Assembly (NCBI GenBank): GCA_017550535.1 | Contig: JAFZOS010000101.1 | Location: 174,217 to 238,216, forward strand | Direction: 5' to 3' | Origin: Lachnospiraceae bacterium | GTDB taxonomy: Bacteria; Bacillota; Clostridia; Lachnospirales; Lachnospiraceae | DNA: 64,000 nucleotides | The notes under the pieces: generated by a model | Told to the model about the DNA's origin: nothing | Seen by the model: only the letters and a program-made list of their open reading frames with translations | Database searches by the model: none | Shown: in pieces, positions 55,177 through 63,413 of the stretch | How positions within the stretch are numbered: the stretch's first letter is position 1 | Layout of the letters: every line of letters starts with the position of its first letter | Translations under genes and position numbers: made by a program

Positions 55177-56949
55177 TTAGTTTTCATCATTCATTTGAAT
55201 AATAAAGAGATTATTTATTCCCAGTGCATTTGTATAGGTCATTTCCGAAACCAGACTCGACACTAATCTGATACCGTTATGTGTTCCGGCAGTATCTGTT
55301 GAAGAGAGATATTTGGTGGGGTCGAATTCAAAACAGTCATCATGAAATATCAGCACCCACGCATCTTCATTCTTTTTTACCCTGATATCAATGCTGTGAT
55401 CCTTACCATCAACAAAACCATATTGCACAATGTTTCTTCCAATTTCCTCTACTGCTAAAGATAACGAATTTGATGCTCGAATAGAAGCTCCGGTTTTATG
55501 ACAAAACTCATTAATAGCTTCAGAACATTCCATTATTTCATCAATCGAGTGACATGATAAAGAAAACCTCTTTTCATATTCACTACGCCATGTCGAAGGA
55601 AGGCACATCCAGGCATCCAAACAGTCTTTTGTCCCGGTACGGATTGTCAAAACAACCGTTAGTAATACTAAAGCCAGCATTTCTCCTGCCATGAAGGAAA
55701 GCCATATTCCGGACATTCCAAAGACAGCACACAAGACTACGAGCGAAAACGCCTCGCACACCAATGTTTCAATAAAGGTAAACAACAGGTTGTGAACCTG
55801 CATCTTCATGCTTTGATAATAGCCTCTTACTGACATGTTGATGCTTCTGAATACTATAGATAGCGAAAAGAGCCTGAATGCTTCGACTGCCATCACAAAA
55901 TACTCATCCTGGGTCTTATAGAACATCCTCATGATCTGGCCGGCAGCTGATATTGAGACAATGATTATCACTGCATTAAGAATAACAGAGTACTTTACTG
56001 CCGCCCGTATCATGCTCTTAAGCGATGTTCCATCCTCTTCCTTTGCATAAAAGCCTGTTAATGTTGACACTGTATTACCGATAGCAGAAGACATGCACTG
56101 CAGAAGTGAAAGTCCTGAAAATGCAGCAGCATATACCGCCAGGACATTGGATCCGTAATTAATTGTTATGTAATTGTTATAAATATATCCCAAAACAGTC
56201 AGCATAAGTTGCTTGACTACATACATGTAACCATAATCGAATGTGTTTTTTGCATAAGCCTTATGAAACAATCCCGGAACAAATCTAAAGAGTTTACGGC
56301 CGCGTAAATAAAAGACAACAACAACGATAAAGGCAACAAATTCGCTTATAGCTGTAGCTGCACCCATTCCCCAAATGCCAAGATTAAAAACATAGCCGTT
56401 TAGAAAATCCAAAACCACATCAGTGGCAGCCATCACGACAAACGACAGCATCAGCTGCTTTTTTCCACCTTCAATTATTGTAGAAGCGCTAAACACAGCA
56501 AAAAGAAGGTATGGAATAATACCCAGGGCATTACCACGGATATAATTTGCGACCATATCTCGAAGATGTCCGGGAGTCCCTACCAGATCTGCCAAAAAAT
56601 AGGATGCGCCAAGAAACAGCATAGTCAAGACACATCCCACTGCGAGAGCCAGCAAAACTGCCGTAGAAAACGCACTGTTACGCTTCCTCTCATCCTGTTC
56701 GCCGGCATTATGAGACATCAGTACCGACACGCCCTGCATCATGAATCCGAATGCAGCCATTTCGATACTGATAATTGTATTTGCAAAGGAATATGCAGCC
56801 AGAGCATCAGTACCCAGACACCTCTTGATCGCTATGGCATCTATTACATTTGCGATGATCAGAGATATGAAGGAGAGCATCTGAACACCTATCAGACTTA
56901 CGAACAGTTTTTCAACTGTATCTCTCTTACCTTTCGAGAGTGCCATCAT
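55177..56949 (-). CDS. MATE-type transporter fused to an RsbW-like ATPase domain
   Basis: 590 residues. Residues about 10-450 carry 12 hydrophobic helices of MATE type (ANVIDAIAIKRCLGTDALAA, QGVSVLMSHNAGEQDERKRN). The last 125 residues are an HATPase_c_2 domain like RsbW/SpoIIAB: N box AVEEIGRNIVQYGF (E501-E502, N506), G1-type HDDCFEFDP (536-544) and G2-type GTHNGIRLVSSLV. In partner switches this domain phosphorylates a STAS protein; a STAS fusion is encoded two genes upstream. The ATG overlaps the nucleotidyltransferase stop by four nt. The substrate is unknown. Confidence 0.85.
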   Translation of the reverse strand: MMALSKGKRDTVEKLFVSLIGVQMLSFISLIIANVIDAIAIKRCLGTDALAAYSFANTIISIEMAAFGFMMQGVSVLMSHNAGEQDERKRNSAFSTAVLLALAVGCVLTMLFLGASYFLADLVGTPGHLRDMVANYIRGNALGIIPYLLFAVFSASTIIEGGKKQLMLSFVVMAATDVVLDFLNGYVFNLGIWGMGAATAISEFVAFIVVVVFYLRGRKLFRFVPGLFHKAYAKNTFDYGYMYVVKQLMLTVLGYIYNNYITINYGSNVLAVYAAAFSGLSLLQCMSSAIGNTVSTLTGFYAKEEDGTSLKSMIRAAVKYSVILNAVIIIVSISAAGQIMRMFYKTQDEYFVMAVEAFRLFSLSIVFRSINMSVRGYYQSMKMQVHNLLFTFIETLVCEAFSLVVLCAVFGMSGIWLSFMAGEMLALVLLTVVLTIRTGTKDCLDAWMCLPSTWRSEYEKRFSLSCHSIDEIMECSEAINEFCHKTGASIRASNSLSLAVEEIGRNIVQYGFVDGKDHSIDIRVKKNEDAWVLIFHDDCFEFDPTKYLSSTDTAGTHNGIRLVSSLVSEMTYTNALGINNLFIIQMNDEN

Positions 56950-57443
56950 TCACCTCGCGTTATCCTCATCAGGTCCTCGTATACATAGACCGGCATACAG
57001 TCTTTATGCCCCTCAATATCATTTCGTATATCAGTCGAGGTAATACCGCAGCGTTTTGTAACTACGAATTTCAGATTTGGAAATTCCTTATCCATCCCTT
57101 CCAAAAGCGGGGCGGCATCTTCACCTGTCCATGCTTCATCGATCGGTTCACCGAGTAAGCTCTCAAAGTAATGGATCGCACCGGCAAGTATATGTGGATT
57201 GTAATCCTTCCCCTTCATGTCTTCCATAGTGAAAACATGGATGATGATTCTGTTGTCGTACTCAGCGCTTATGCGCTCAAACCATTTTTCTTTTACTTCT
57301 CTGCTTGTAAGATCAACGCCCTCATTATAGCGGACAAAAAGATGAAACTTCTCATTGACCTTCAATATCTCATCAAACATCTCAAAATGTCCCTTATGCG
57401 GAGGGTTGAACGACCCCATGGAAACTACAACTTTTTCACTCAT
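56946..57443 (-). CDS. HxGH-type nucleotidyltransferase (NadD/CoaD-like)
   Basis: 165 residues. The N-terminal motif GSFNPPHKGHF (10-20) contains the catalytic HxGH, and ITSTDIRN near 135 matches the ISSTxIR motif of this superfamily. In between is LAGAIHYFESLLGEP. Members transfer a nucleotidyl group to phosphorylated small molecules. It is shorter than NadD (about 200) and not a clear CoaD, so the acceptor is open. It lies two nt after the STAS-kinase gene and overlaps the MATE-ATPase gene, which makes a shared pathway likely. Confidence 0.8.
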   Translation of the reverse strand: MSEKVVVSMGSFNPPHKGHFEMFDEILKVNEKFHLFVRYNEGVDLTSREVKEKWFERISAEYDNRIIIHVFTMEDMKGKDYNPHILAGAIHYFESLLGEPIDEAWTGEDAAPLLEGMDKEFPNLKFVVTKRCGITSTDIRNDIEGHKDCMPVYVYEDLMRITRGE

Positions 57444-57445
57444 GA

Positions 57446-58636
57446 TTATTTCTCCTCAAAATCTGATAAATCATCAATTAGTTGCGAATAGCATGCATCA
57501 TCGAAAAGAACTTTGCAGGCATCCTCCAATGGTTTCCATCCCATATATTGGTCAAGTCCCGGTGCTATGGTATACATTAGGGCTTGTTTCAACATTGCAA
57601 ACCGTCTGATCAGATCCTTTTTTCGTTCTATTTCATGAGCAGGTTCTCCGGAAAAATAATTCTTTAAAAACTCTTCCCAAAGTGTCAGACACATATCATA
57701 AGTAATACCCATTCCCGCCTTGATAAAATCAGGATTGTATCCTCCTACCGCTATATGAGACACATACATACTCGCCAGATCGAAAAGCGGGCTCCCAAGG
57801 GAGACGTCTGTCAGATCTATTACCACCATCTCTCCATCCTGATACATGACATTATTCGCATGGAAATCTCCGTGAAGTATAGTATTCTTATCCGGCATGG
57901 CGTATATCAGTTTATGGAGTTTTTTCTTCTGTTCTTCGTCTAAATACGTTGCTGCATCAACATAACCATGGTATATATCTTTGGCAAACGGAAATTCACC
58001 ATTTAACATGTGGGTATTGTTGATTGCCTTTAGAAGGCCTGCATAATCTTTATAAACAGCAACCTTGTCAACCGCTTCATCATTCAGCTTTTCTGACAGT
58101 ACAGATCCCTTTGCCATTTCAAGCACAATTCCAAAACAGTCTTTCACTTTAACCACATCATATGTGATCAAGGCCGGAATTCCGACCAAAAACGCTTTTC
58201 TGGCAAACTCTCTTTCTCTTAAAACCATTTGCAGACTAATCCTGTTATTAAAAACTTTAACAACGGTATCATCATCCAAACGATAGACTGTTGCTGTTGC
58301 CCCTTTTCCTATGACTTCATCACCATTGATCTCTATTTCACGTAAGGTCTTATGAACCTTCATTATTTCTGTAAATCCCGTAGTTTCAAAAATGTCATAA
58401 ATCTCAGGTGAAACATTGATAACCGTAAGTTTATCGTTTATGCTCTTCTGGATTTTCATAAGAACACGTAACCCGGCACTGGAAATATACGTCAGGTCTT
58501 CAGCGTCAAGCACAACACCGGTTTTGAAGTTTCCAACACAGTTGATCATTTCTTTTTCAATATCCCCGGCATTATTTGAATCAATACGTCCTTCTAAATA
58601 AACTGTCAAAATATCCGATTCGTTGTTTGTTCTCAT
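57446..58636 (-). CDS. STAS domain fused to an aminoglycoside-phosphotransferase-like kinase
   Basis: 396 residues. Residues 1-98 are a STAS/SpoIIAA-like domain with LTYISSAGLRVL; Ser53 lies where SpoIIAA and RsbV are phosphorylated. Residues 103-385 form an APH/choline-kinase fold: glycine-rich loop VIGKGATATVYRL, Lys in VVKVF, catalytic HGDFHANN (255-262) and VIDLTDVSLGSPLFDLA with the metal-binding Asp. All catalytic residues are intact. Similar kinases are grouped, as I recall, in TIGR02172. The substrate could be an alcohol or sugar headgroup. First of the three-gene cassette; GGAGAAG precedes the ATG. Confidence 0.85.
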   Translation of the reverse strand: MRTNNESDILTVYLEGRIDSNNAGDIEKEMINCVGNFKTGVVLDAEDLTYISSAGLRVLMKIQKSINDKLTVINVSPEIYDIFETTGFTEIMKVHKTLREIEINGDEVIGKGATATVYRLDDDTVVKVFNNRISLQMVLREREFARKAFLVGIPALITYDVVKVKDCFGIVLEMAKGSVLSEKLNDEAVDKVAVYKDYAGLLKAINNTHMLNGEFPFAKDIYHGYVDAATYLDEEQKKKLHKLIYAMPDKNTILHGDFHANNVMYQDGEMVVIDLTDVSLGSPLFDLASMYVSHIAVGGYNPDFIKAGMGITYDMCLTLWEEFLKNYFSGEPAHEIERKKDLIRRFAMLKQALMYTIAPGLDQYMGWKPLEDACKVLFDDACYSQLIDDLSDFEEK

Positions 58637-58827
58637 ATCAAATCTTCTCCGCTTCAGATAATTATATAGCTAAATCTCGTCTGTATAATAATACAATACA
58701 TTCCTTGCATTGACCATATACGGAATAGCATCAAGTGAGCCTGTGAAAAAATCTCTGTAAAAGTATAAACCAATCAGCATTTTGCCACCTACCAAAGTGC
58801 ATTATTTTAAGATAATTCTTTTGAAAC

Positions 58828-59316
58828 TTAAATCCACTCAGCTACTTTCTGCTTTGAGTTCTTAGCTTGAGAACCGACAATGGCAAGTCCATTCATGTCC
58901 ACATCAGCGCCCTTGCACATCTTCTTCACATCGGCTGGCATGCTCGCCAGTCCGGATCCTTCGTGTGTACTTACAACTTTAATATGCTTCCCTGTAAAGT
59001 CCAACCCTTCAAGAGCGGTCTCCACCTCCGGGGCATAAGTTCCCCAGTAAATTGGGCTCATAATGAAGATGGTGTCGTAGGAGGAAATATCTGTCAGTCT
59101 CTCCTTGATAGGTGCATTGCCGATACGCTTCTTTGCCTCCTCTATACAGGTCTTATAATCAGCAGCATATGGAACAGCAGGCTCTACTTTAAATATATCA
59201 GCGCCGGTCAGTTCCTGTACAAACTCCGCAATATACTCTGTGTTTCCTTTATCTATATAGCCAACCGAATAATTCTCGTCAGCTCTTGAAAAATAGATAA
59301 TCAAGCTCTTACTCAT
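58828..59316 (-). CDS. Flavodoxin
   Basis: 162 residues. The FMN-binding motif at the N-terminus is IIYFSRADENYSVG (S-x-[TA] phosphate loop variant), with later FIMSPIYWGTYAPEVETAL and STHEGSGLAS flavin-contacting loops. This is a long-chain flavodoxin-like protein of the Flavodoxin_4 type. It carries electrons in the cytoplasm or serves as a quinone or other reductase. It overlaps the ABM gene by four nt, suggesting joint function. Confidence 0.88.
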   Translation of the reverse strand: MSKSLIIYFSRADENYSVGYIDKGNTEYIAEFVQELTGADIFKVEPAVPYAADYKTCIEEAKKRIGNAPIKERLTDISSYDTIFIMSPIYWGTYAPEVETALEGLDFTGKHIKVVSTHEGSGLASMPADVKKMCKGADVDMNGLAIVGSQAKNSKQKVAEWI

Positions 59317-59636
59317 TTCCTTATAAACCTCCTGTCTTCCTCATTTTCTTCAATTCCTATAAAACGTTCCACAGTCATATGAAGATCATATTTTTCCCTC
59401 AGTTCTGCAATCGTCTTCATCATTGGCGATGCGTGATGAGCATCTATGGCAGCCTGGTCACGCCAACTGTCTATGAGCAGAACAGTCTCAGGTTCTTCCA
59501 GGGAATAATAATACTCATATCTAAGATTCCCTTCTTCCGCACGTATTTTGTCTACCGTCCCGGAGGACATCATTTCTTCAGCAAACTTTCGTGCGTTGCC
59601 ATTTGTCCCCATGTATCGCAAATTCACTGTAATCAT
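59313..59636 (-). CDS. ABM-domain protein (putative quinol monooxygenase)
   Basis: 107 residues with one ABM (antibiotic biosynthesis monooxygenase-like) fold: ITVNLRY at the start, then EEGNLRYEYYYSLEEPETVLLIDSW and HHASPMMKTIAEL. Such small dimeric proteins oxidise quinols or heme-like substrates without a cofactor, although many are untested. Its stop overlaps the flavodoxin start by four nt. Confidence 0.85.
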   Translation of the reverse strand: MITVNLRYMGTNGNARKFAEEMMSSGTVDKIRAEEGNLRYEYYYSLEEPETVLLIDSWRDQAAIDAHHASPMMKTIAELREKYDLHMTVERFIGIEENEEDRRFIRK

Positions 59637-59729
59637 ATATAAACCTCACCGCGCATAATATAAAAAGATATAGAGCCCGTCAAAACTGAATTTGTGTCAT
59701 TGCACGATCTTTATAATATGTTTCACAAC

Positions 59730-59918
59730 TTAATTACTAGAGTAACTATAAATTACAATTCGTCCTGTTGCTGTATTTGATACAATCGCATTTTTACTGG
59801 CACCGGCTCCTTCATAAGCATCATAATATAAAATCATGTAGTCGTTTATATCATTTAACTTGCGTTTCTCAGAACCTGACTGTGCGATCAGTTTTTCATA
59901 TCCAGCCGAACCATTCCC
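59730..59918 (-). pseudogene. Open stretch of probable gene remnant
   Basis: A minus-strand frame of 62 codons runs from after a TAG at 59919 to a TAA at 59730. It encodes a plausible protein segment (YEKLIAQSGSEKRKLNDIND, then AYEGAGASKNAIVSNTA) with no proper start codon. Its upstream end overlaps the 3' end of the small membrane gene in another frame. It is probably the C-terminal piece of a deleted gene. The rest of the gap 59637-59729 shows nothing clear. Confidence 0.3.
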
Positions 59919-60120
59919 CTATCATGGTGAACAATCGCGGTAAACTCACGAGACCGAAAACAGTAACGATGATGGATATGATCCCGAGGGGACCGAATTT
60001 CTCGCTCTTTCCGCTCTTTACTCTTTTGATCCATATGATATCAAGGATGATCGGAAGGCCGATGTTCCAGAATACACAAGCGGCCAAGATAAAGATAACT
60101 ATTCCTTCCAAAACCACCAT
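59896..60120 (-). CDS. Small membrane protein
   Basis: 74 residues with two hydrophobic helices (residues 4-28 and 46-66) and a basic loop (WIKRVKSGKSEKFG) between. AAGGAG lies ten nt before the ATG. No family recognised; small two-helix proteins like this may be immunity or regulatory proteins, but nothing here decides it. It stands between a remnant and a GNAT gene. Confidence 0.6.
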   Translation of the reverse strand: MVVLEGIVIFILAACVFWNIGLPIILDIIWIKRVKSGKSEKFGPLGIISIIVTVFGLVSLPRLFTMIGEWFGWI

Positions 60121-60227
60121 TTTTTGCTACTCCTTCTCATAATGATTATTTCTTCTTTCGCAGTTTCAGTTCGATGGTGCTTTTTTCTTTCAAACGCTTC
60201 TCCATCAGTTTTCTCTGGTAAAATTCT

Positions 60228-60707
60228 TCATATTATTTCCTTCACTTCAAACACAAGCACAGTTTCTTCTTCGTTTAGATGATGTATTTCCGGATCGTAA
60301 GGAGCCGATACGGTATTCCAGAGCTTTTTGGCGGCAGTGTTCTTCTCATTATACTTGATCTCCCATTTCCCGGGGTGCTCAATAAGAATCATTTTTGCGG
60401 CATCCAGTGCATAATGCTTCCTGCGATGAATCGGAAATATAGTAAACTCGGCCATCGTATAATCCGGCTTCTGTCCTATATTCGAGTACGGGCAAATAAA
60501 GGCGAATCCGATCAAGGAATCATCGCTGTATATAAAATATGCAGTTCTCATCGGATCCGTGAAGTATTCATCAAAATGCCCGTAATGATAATTCCCATTT
60601 TCATCCATAGGGTCGTCATAGAAATTTGTCATCTCATACAGATATTTCTGGTTTATGTTCCAGAGTAAATCCCTGTCTTTTTCTTTAACTGTCCGCAATA
60701 TGATCAT
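60228..60707 (-). CDS. GNAT-family N-acetyltransferase
   Basis: 159 residues. The order of motifs fits GNAT: LRTVKEKDRDLLWNIN at the start, SLIGFAFICPYSN, the acceptor strand MAEFTIFPIHRRKHYALDAAKMIL (the acetyl-CoA loop is R-R-K-x-[YH]-[AG]-like) and NTAAKKLWNTV. Substrate unknown. A lysine-rich open stretch of 28 codons follows in the gap 60121-60227, which may be a remnant. Confidence 0.8.
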   Translation of the reverse strand: MIILRTVKEKDRDLLWNINQKYLYEMTNFYDDPMDENGNYHYGHFDEYFTDPMRTAYFIYSDDSLIGFAFICPYSNIGQKPDYTMAEFTIFPIHRRKHYALDAAKMILIEHPGKWEIKYNEKNTAAKKLWNTVSAPYDPEIHHLNEEETVLVFEVKEII

Positions 60708-60719
60708 AGAATCACCAAC

Positions 60720-60806
60720 TTAAATAACCGGACGGATCGTAAACCCGCCATTTCTAAAGCCGTTATTTCCTATCCCGATAAAGTTTGGTACATATTCTAT
60801 GTTCAT
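60720..60806 (-). CDS. 28-codon small ORF with strong ribosome site
   Basis: ATG 60806 has GGAGG seven nt upstream and encodes a 28-residue peptide starting MNIEYVPNFIGIGNNG and ending in FTIRPVI, before a TAA at 60720. Gly and Asn are frequent. It could be a true small protein or the joined ends of a deleted gene. It lies between the GNAT and the membrane-protein gene. Confidence 0.4.
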   Translation of the reverse strand: MNIEYVPNFIGIGNNGFRNGGFTIRPVI

Positions 60807-60820
60807 GATCTATCCTCCGT

Positions 60821-61096
60821 TCACTTCTTCTCAAATTTATCCGTTCCGGGAAAAAGCTCCTTAAACAACGCAATGATCAGCAACCATACACCCGGATCGG
60901 TAAATCCTATAAGTGCCAGCCACTTAATCGGCGAAAGCAGGCAAACAACAGCTATCCAAACCCCGCCGAAGAGCACGATGCTCGAAACCCACTTCTTTCC
61001 ACGCCTGTTATTAATATAAATGGCCCAGTTCATAATAAACACGAAGATTCCGGGCGAAGCTAATACTATATATACCCACCAGTCATATCGTGGCAT
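60821..61096 (-). CDS. Small membrane protein of unknown function
   Basis: 91 residues with three hydrophobic segments (about 7-28, 38-55 and 60-80) and a lysine-rich end (TDKFEKK). The start PRYDWWVYIVLASPG and GVWIAVVCLLSPIKWLALIG are not familiar. It lies 20 nt downstream of the PAP2 gene start region on the same strand, so co-transcription is possible. Confidence 0.6.
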   Translation of the reverse strand: MPRYDWWVYIVLASPGIFVFIMNWAIYINNRRGKKWVSSIVLFGGVWIAVVCLLSPIKWLALIGFTDPGVWLLIIALFKELFPGTDKFEKK

Positions 61097-61115
61097 TCTT
61101 TCACTTCCTCAAACT

Positions 61116-61646
61116 CTATTCTTCAGTTATTTCTTTTTTCGTTCTTTTTGCAACCAGATCACATATCTTTACAGCCGCTATTCCAAATATGATCCCCATT
61201 ATCATCCCGGCTAGGACATCAGTCGGAAAATGAAGGAACATATACATCCTGCTAAATGCTATCACGGCTGCCACAACGAAAGTAGCTATACCGGCTTTCT
61301 TAAACTTTAAAAAGATCGCGGTTGCTCCGCCAAAAGCCCATGCTGAGTGAGTAGAAGGAAATGATGAGCTTGATGGGCGTTTCACCAGCATCTCAAAAGT
61401 CTGATCGATATGGCATGGACGCGGCCTGCTTATCAGGTTCTTTAATATGAACTGGCCGAAGACGTACACTCCGACATATGAGATAAGGACAGCTATGCCG
61501 GTACTTCTTGTCTTTTTAAAAAACAACAGCAATATGCCGACAGCAAGCCACAACTGCCCGTATGAACCTGCTATATTTGTGACAGCAAGAAAGAAACTGT
61601 CAAGAAATCCTGTTCTCGGTATGCTGTATAAAAACGATAACTCCAT
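61116..61646 (-). CDS. PAP2-family membrane phosphatase
   Basis: 176 residues, five or six helices. The three catalytic motifs are intact: KNLISRPRP (KxxxxxxRP), FPSTHS (PSxH) and SRMYMFLHFPTDV (SRxxxxxHxxxD). Such enzymes remove phosphate from lipid phosphates such as undecaprenyl diphosphate or phosphatidate at the outer leaflet. Short single-domain form. Specificity cannot be set from sequence. Confidence 0.9.
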   Translation of the reverse strand: MELSFLYSIPRTGFLDSFFLAVTNIAGSYGQLWLAVGILLLFFKKTRSTGIAVLISYVGVYVFGQFILKNLISRPRPCHIDQTFEMLVKRPSSSSFPSTHSAWAFGGATAIFLKFKKAGIATFVVAAVIAFSRMYMFLHFPTDVLAGMIMGIIFGIAAVKICDLVAKRTKKEITEE

Positions 61647-61701
61647 ATATTCTCTCCTTTTCTCTGTTAAACCAATCTGTCAGTGTATGCGTAAGAACAA
61701 A

Positions 61702-62241
61702 TCATATCGTTTTCTCCAAAAGCACTAGATTAACCCCGGGGATCCCCTTAAATGTGGTAGGCACTATGGATATCTCTTTGTATCCTAATTTAGCATACAT
61801 TGCCCTTGCGGCCTTATTGAGCTCGTTTGTATCAAGGCGCAGCTCATGGCATCCATGATCTTTAGCATATTTTTCATAAAACCGGACGAATCTTGTCCCC
61901 AGACCTTTGCCGCTTACCCTTGGTGAAATGACAAGGGTATGAAGAACACAGATCTGATCGTCCTCTGCGTCATATTCCCAAGGAGCCTCAAGATATACAT
62001 CCACCTGTATCTTGTTTATCATCCCCGCACCGGAAACAATCCCATTGTGTTCAAGAACAAAGAGATCATCCCTTTTAAGTGCTTCTTCTGCTGTGGATCT
62101 TACCGGATATATACCGCGTTTCCATCCAACAGATATCTGATGATCTTCTTCAGCCTGGTGCAGTTCGTTATATATAGCCTCGATCGCATCTATATCAGCG
62201 GGGCGTGCTTTGCGGATTGATATCTTATCTGTCGCTAACAT
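61702..62241 (-). CDS. GNAT-family N-acetyltransferase
   Basis: 179 residues. ISIRKARPADIDAIEAIYNEL starts the fold; the acetyl-CoA loop is ISPRVSGKGLGTRFV, followed by LRLDTNELNKAARAMYAKLGY, the usual C-terminal GNAT helix. Substrate unknown. Its start overlaps the kinase-like gene's end by seven nt. Confidence 0.88.
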   Translation of the reverse strand: MLATDKISIRKARPADIDAIEAIYNELHQAEEDHQISVGWKRGIYPVRSTAEEALKRDDLFVLEHNGIVSGAGMINKIQVDVYLEAPWEYDAEDDQICVLHTLVISPRVSGKGLGTRFVRFYEKYAKDHGCHELRLDTNELNKAARAMYAKLGYKEISIVPTTFKGIPGVNLVLLEKTI

Positions 62242-62972
62242 TGTTTAACATACCCCTTCTTAGTTAGATAAAGCTCAAGATTTGCCGGTTTAGTTTTCTC
62301 AAGGCATAGAGTCACATTGACCATATCACTGAACTCTACAAACTTTATTGCTTTTTCTATTGGGCTTCCCGTTGATATTTTTCTCTCGATAAGCCTCTCT
62401 TTAAGCATCCCGGGATCGGCATTTATTGATATCGTATAGTCTGCCAGATCAGAAAGGTCTCTCCAGCCATCCATATCAAGGAGAAGGTAGTTTCCCTCAA
62501 GGATTATTATATCTCCGTCAACAAACACGGCATCTTCGACAGGATTGTGCAGAAGCCTGTTGTATACCGGCCATCCGCAGCGTTTTTTAGACATCATCTC
62601 ATTGATCTTTTCCTTAAACGCGTCAAGATCGAATGTTATGGGAGCACCTTTTATATCCACCATAAGGATTTCCCTGCCATCAACAATGGCCGTATGCGAA
62701 GTCAGGTATTCCTGTCTTCTGTGGAATCCGTCCATACCTATAGCCTGAACCTTTTTGTTCGATATGATGTCTTTTGACAGATGCTCAAGGAAGCTTGAAA
62801 GGGTACTCTTTCCTGCTCCGGGAGGAGCTGCAAGCATTATGAGCAGCCGCCCGTTCTTCTGATCCTGCATTTTTGACAAATGCTCTAAAAGGGGTATGAA
62901 TATCCCGTTTATCTCCTCGTCGCTGTATGTGGCTTTTATCTCTATACCGTTATTGTTGAATATATAATCCAT
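62235..62972 (-). CDS. P-loop kinase of the uridine kinase/PanK/FrcK type
   Basis: 245 residues from ATG 62972. Walker A is LAAPPGAGKSTLSSFLEHL; AIGMDGFHRRQEYL follows, as in PanK and the YggC/FrcK group; and VDGDIIILEGNYLLLD is the Walker B area. These kinases phosphorylate small molecules such as pantothenate, uridine or sugars. The closest pattern I know is the FrcK-like group of unknown specificity. It begins two nt before the end of the HTH gene, so they are co-expressed. Confidence 0.85.
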   Translation of the reverse strand: MDYIFNNNGIEIKATYSDEEINGIFIPLLEHLSKMQDQKNGRLLIMLAAPPGAGKSTLSSFLEHLSKDIISNKKVQAIGMDGFHRRQEYLTSHTAIVDGREILMVDIKGAPITFDLDAFKEKINEMMSKKRCGWPVYNRLLHNPVEDAVFVDGDIIILEGNYLLLDMDGWRDLSDLADYTISINADPGMLKERLIERKISTGSPIEKAIKFVEFSDMVNVTLCLEKTKPANLELYLTKKGYVKQC

Positions 62973-62973
62973 A

Positions 62974-63267
62974 TCACTTGTCCTTAAGATACAAAAAGGC
63001 ATCCCTTGAAAGCCCTCTGCTCTCAAGAAAATCCCAAAGGTCGCGGTTTTCTTTTTCTAATGATGCGATGCTTTTTTCTTTTCCGGTGGGAAAGTCTGCT
63101 CTTACTGCTCTTTCAAGAAGAGAAAGTATGTAAGGTCTGCAGCTTCTGTAGTTGCTGTTATCTTCCGGCAGCTCCCATTTGTGCAGCGTATGTATGGGGA
63201 TACCGTATCTTTCGGCAAATTTTTCAGGGCTTAAGTCGGTTAAAGCCCTAAGTTCTTTTATATCCAT
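62974..63267 (-). CDS. Small HTH protein
   Basis: 97 residues from ATG 63267 with AAGGAT upstream; the longer frame to 63408 runs into the divergent promoter and is rejected. The N-terminal half has a Cro/CI-like helix-turn-helix (LSPEKFAERYGIPIHTLHKWE). The C-terminal half is helical and basic, and may form a coiled coil. It is probably a regulator, perhaps of its own promoter and of the divergent gene at 63414. Confidence 0.75.
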   Translation of the reverse strand: MDIKELRALTDLSPEKFAERYGIPIHTLHKWELPEDNSNYRSCRPYILSLLERAVRADFPTGKEKSIASLEKENRDLWDFLESRGLSRDAFLYLKDK

Positions 63268-63304
63268 GATATTTATCCTTATAAAGGGTTTGATCTTACA
63301 AAGT

Positions 63305-63333
63305 ATAGTAACATATGAATACCAAACGGTCAA
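63305..63333 (-). promoter_or_regulatory. Leftward promoter of the HTH gene
   Basis: TTGACC (63328-63333) and TACTAT (63305-63310) on the minus strand are 17 nt apart. The start would be near 63298, about 30 nt before the HTH gene's ATG at 63267. Confidence 0.7.
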
Positions 63334-63340
63334 TAAATAA

Positions 63341-63353
63341 AACCCAATGGGTT
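63341..63353. promoter_or_regulatory. Inverted repeat between divergent promoters (operator candidate)
   Basis: AACCC and GGGTT flank a 3-nt centre at 63341-63353. The site touches the -35 of the rightward promoter at 63352 and lies seven nt from the leftward -35. A regulator bound here could control both genes; the HTH protein encoded at 62974-63267 is the obvious candidate, by position only. Confidence 0.4.
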
Positions 63354-63380
63354 GACATGCTCGAATGTATGTGCTACTAT
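63352..63380 (+). promoter_or_regulatory. Rightward promoter of the small accessory gene
   Basis: A perfect TTGACA (63352-63357) is 17 nt from TACTAT (63375-63380), with an upstream TG giving an extended -10. It is one of the strongest promoters here and diverges from the HTH gene's promoter. Confidence 0.8.
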
Positions 63381-63413
63381 GAGGCCATAGACAAGGGAAA
63401 GGAGGCATTTTCT

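Noticed and set aside
63268..63408. Longer start for the HTH gene
   Set aside because: The extension would cover both divergent promoters and the operator and has no ribosome site; ATG 63267 has one.
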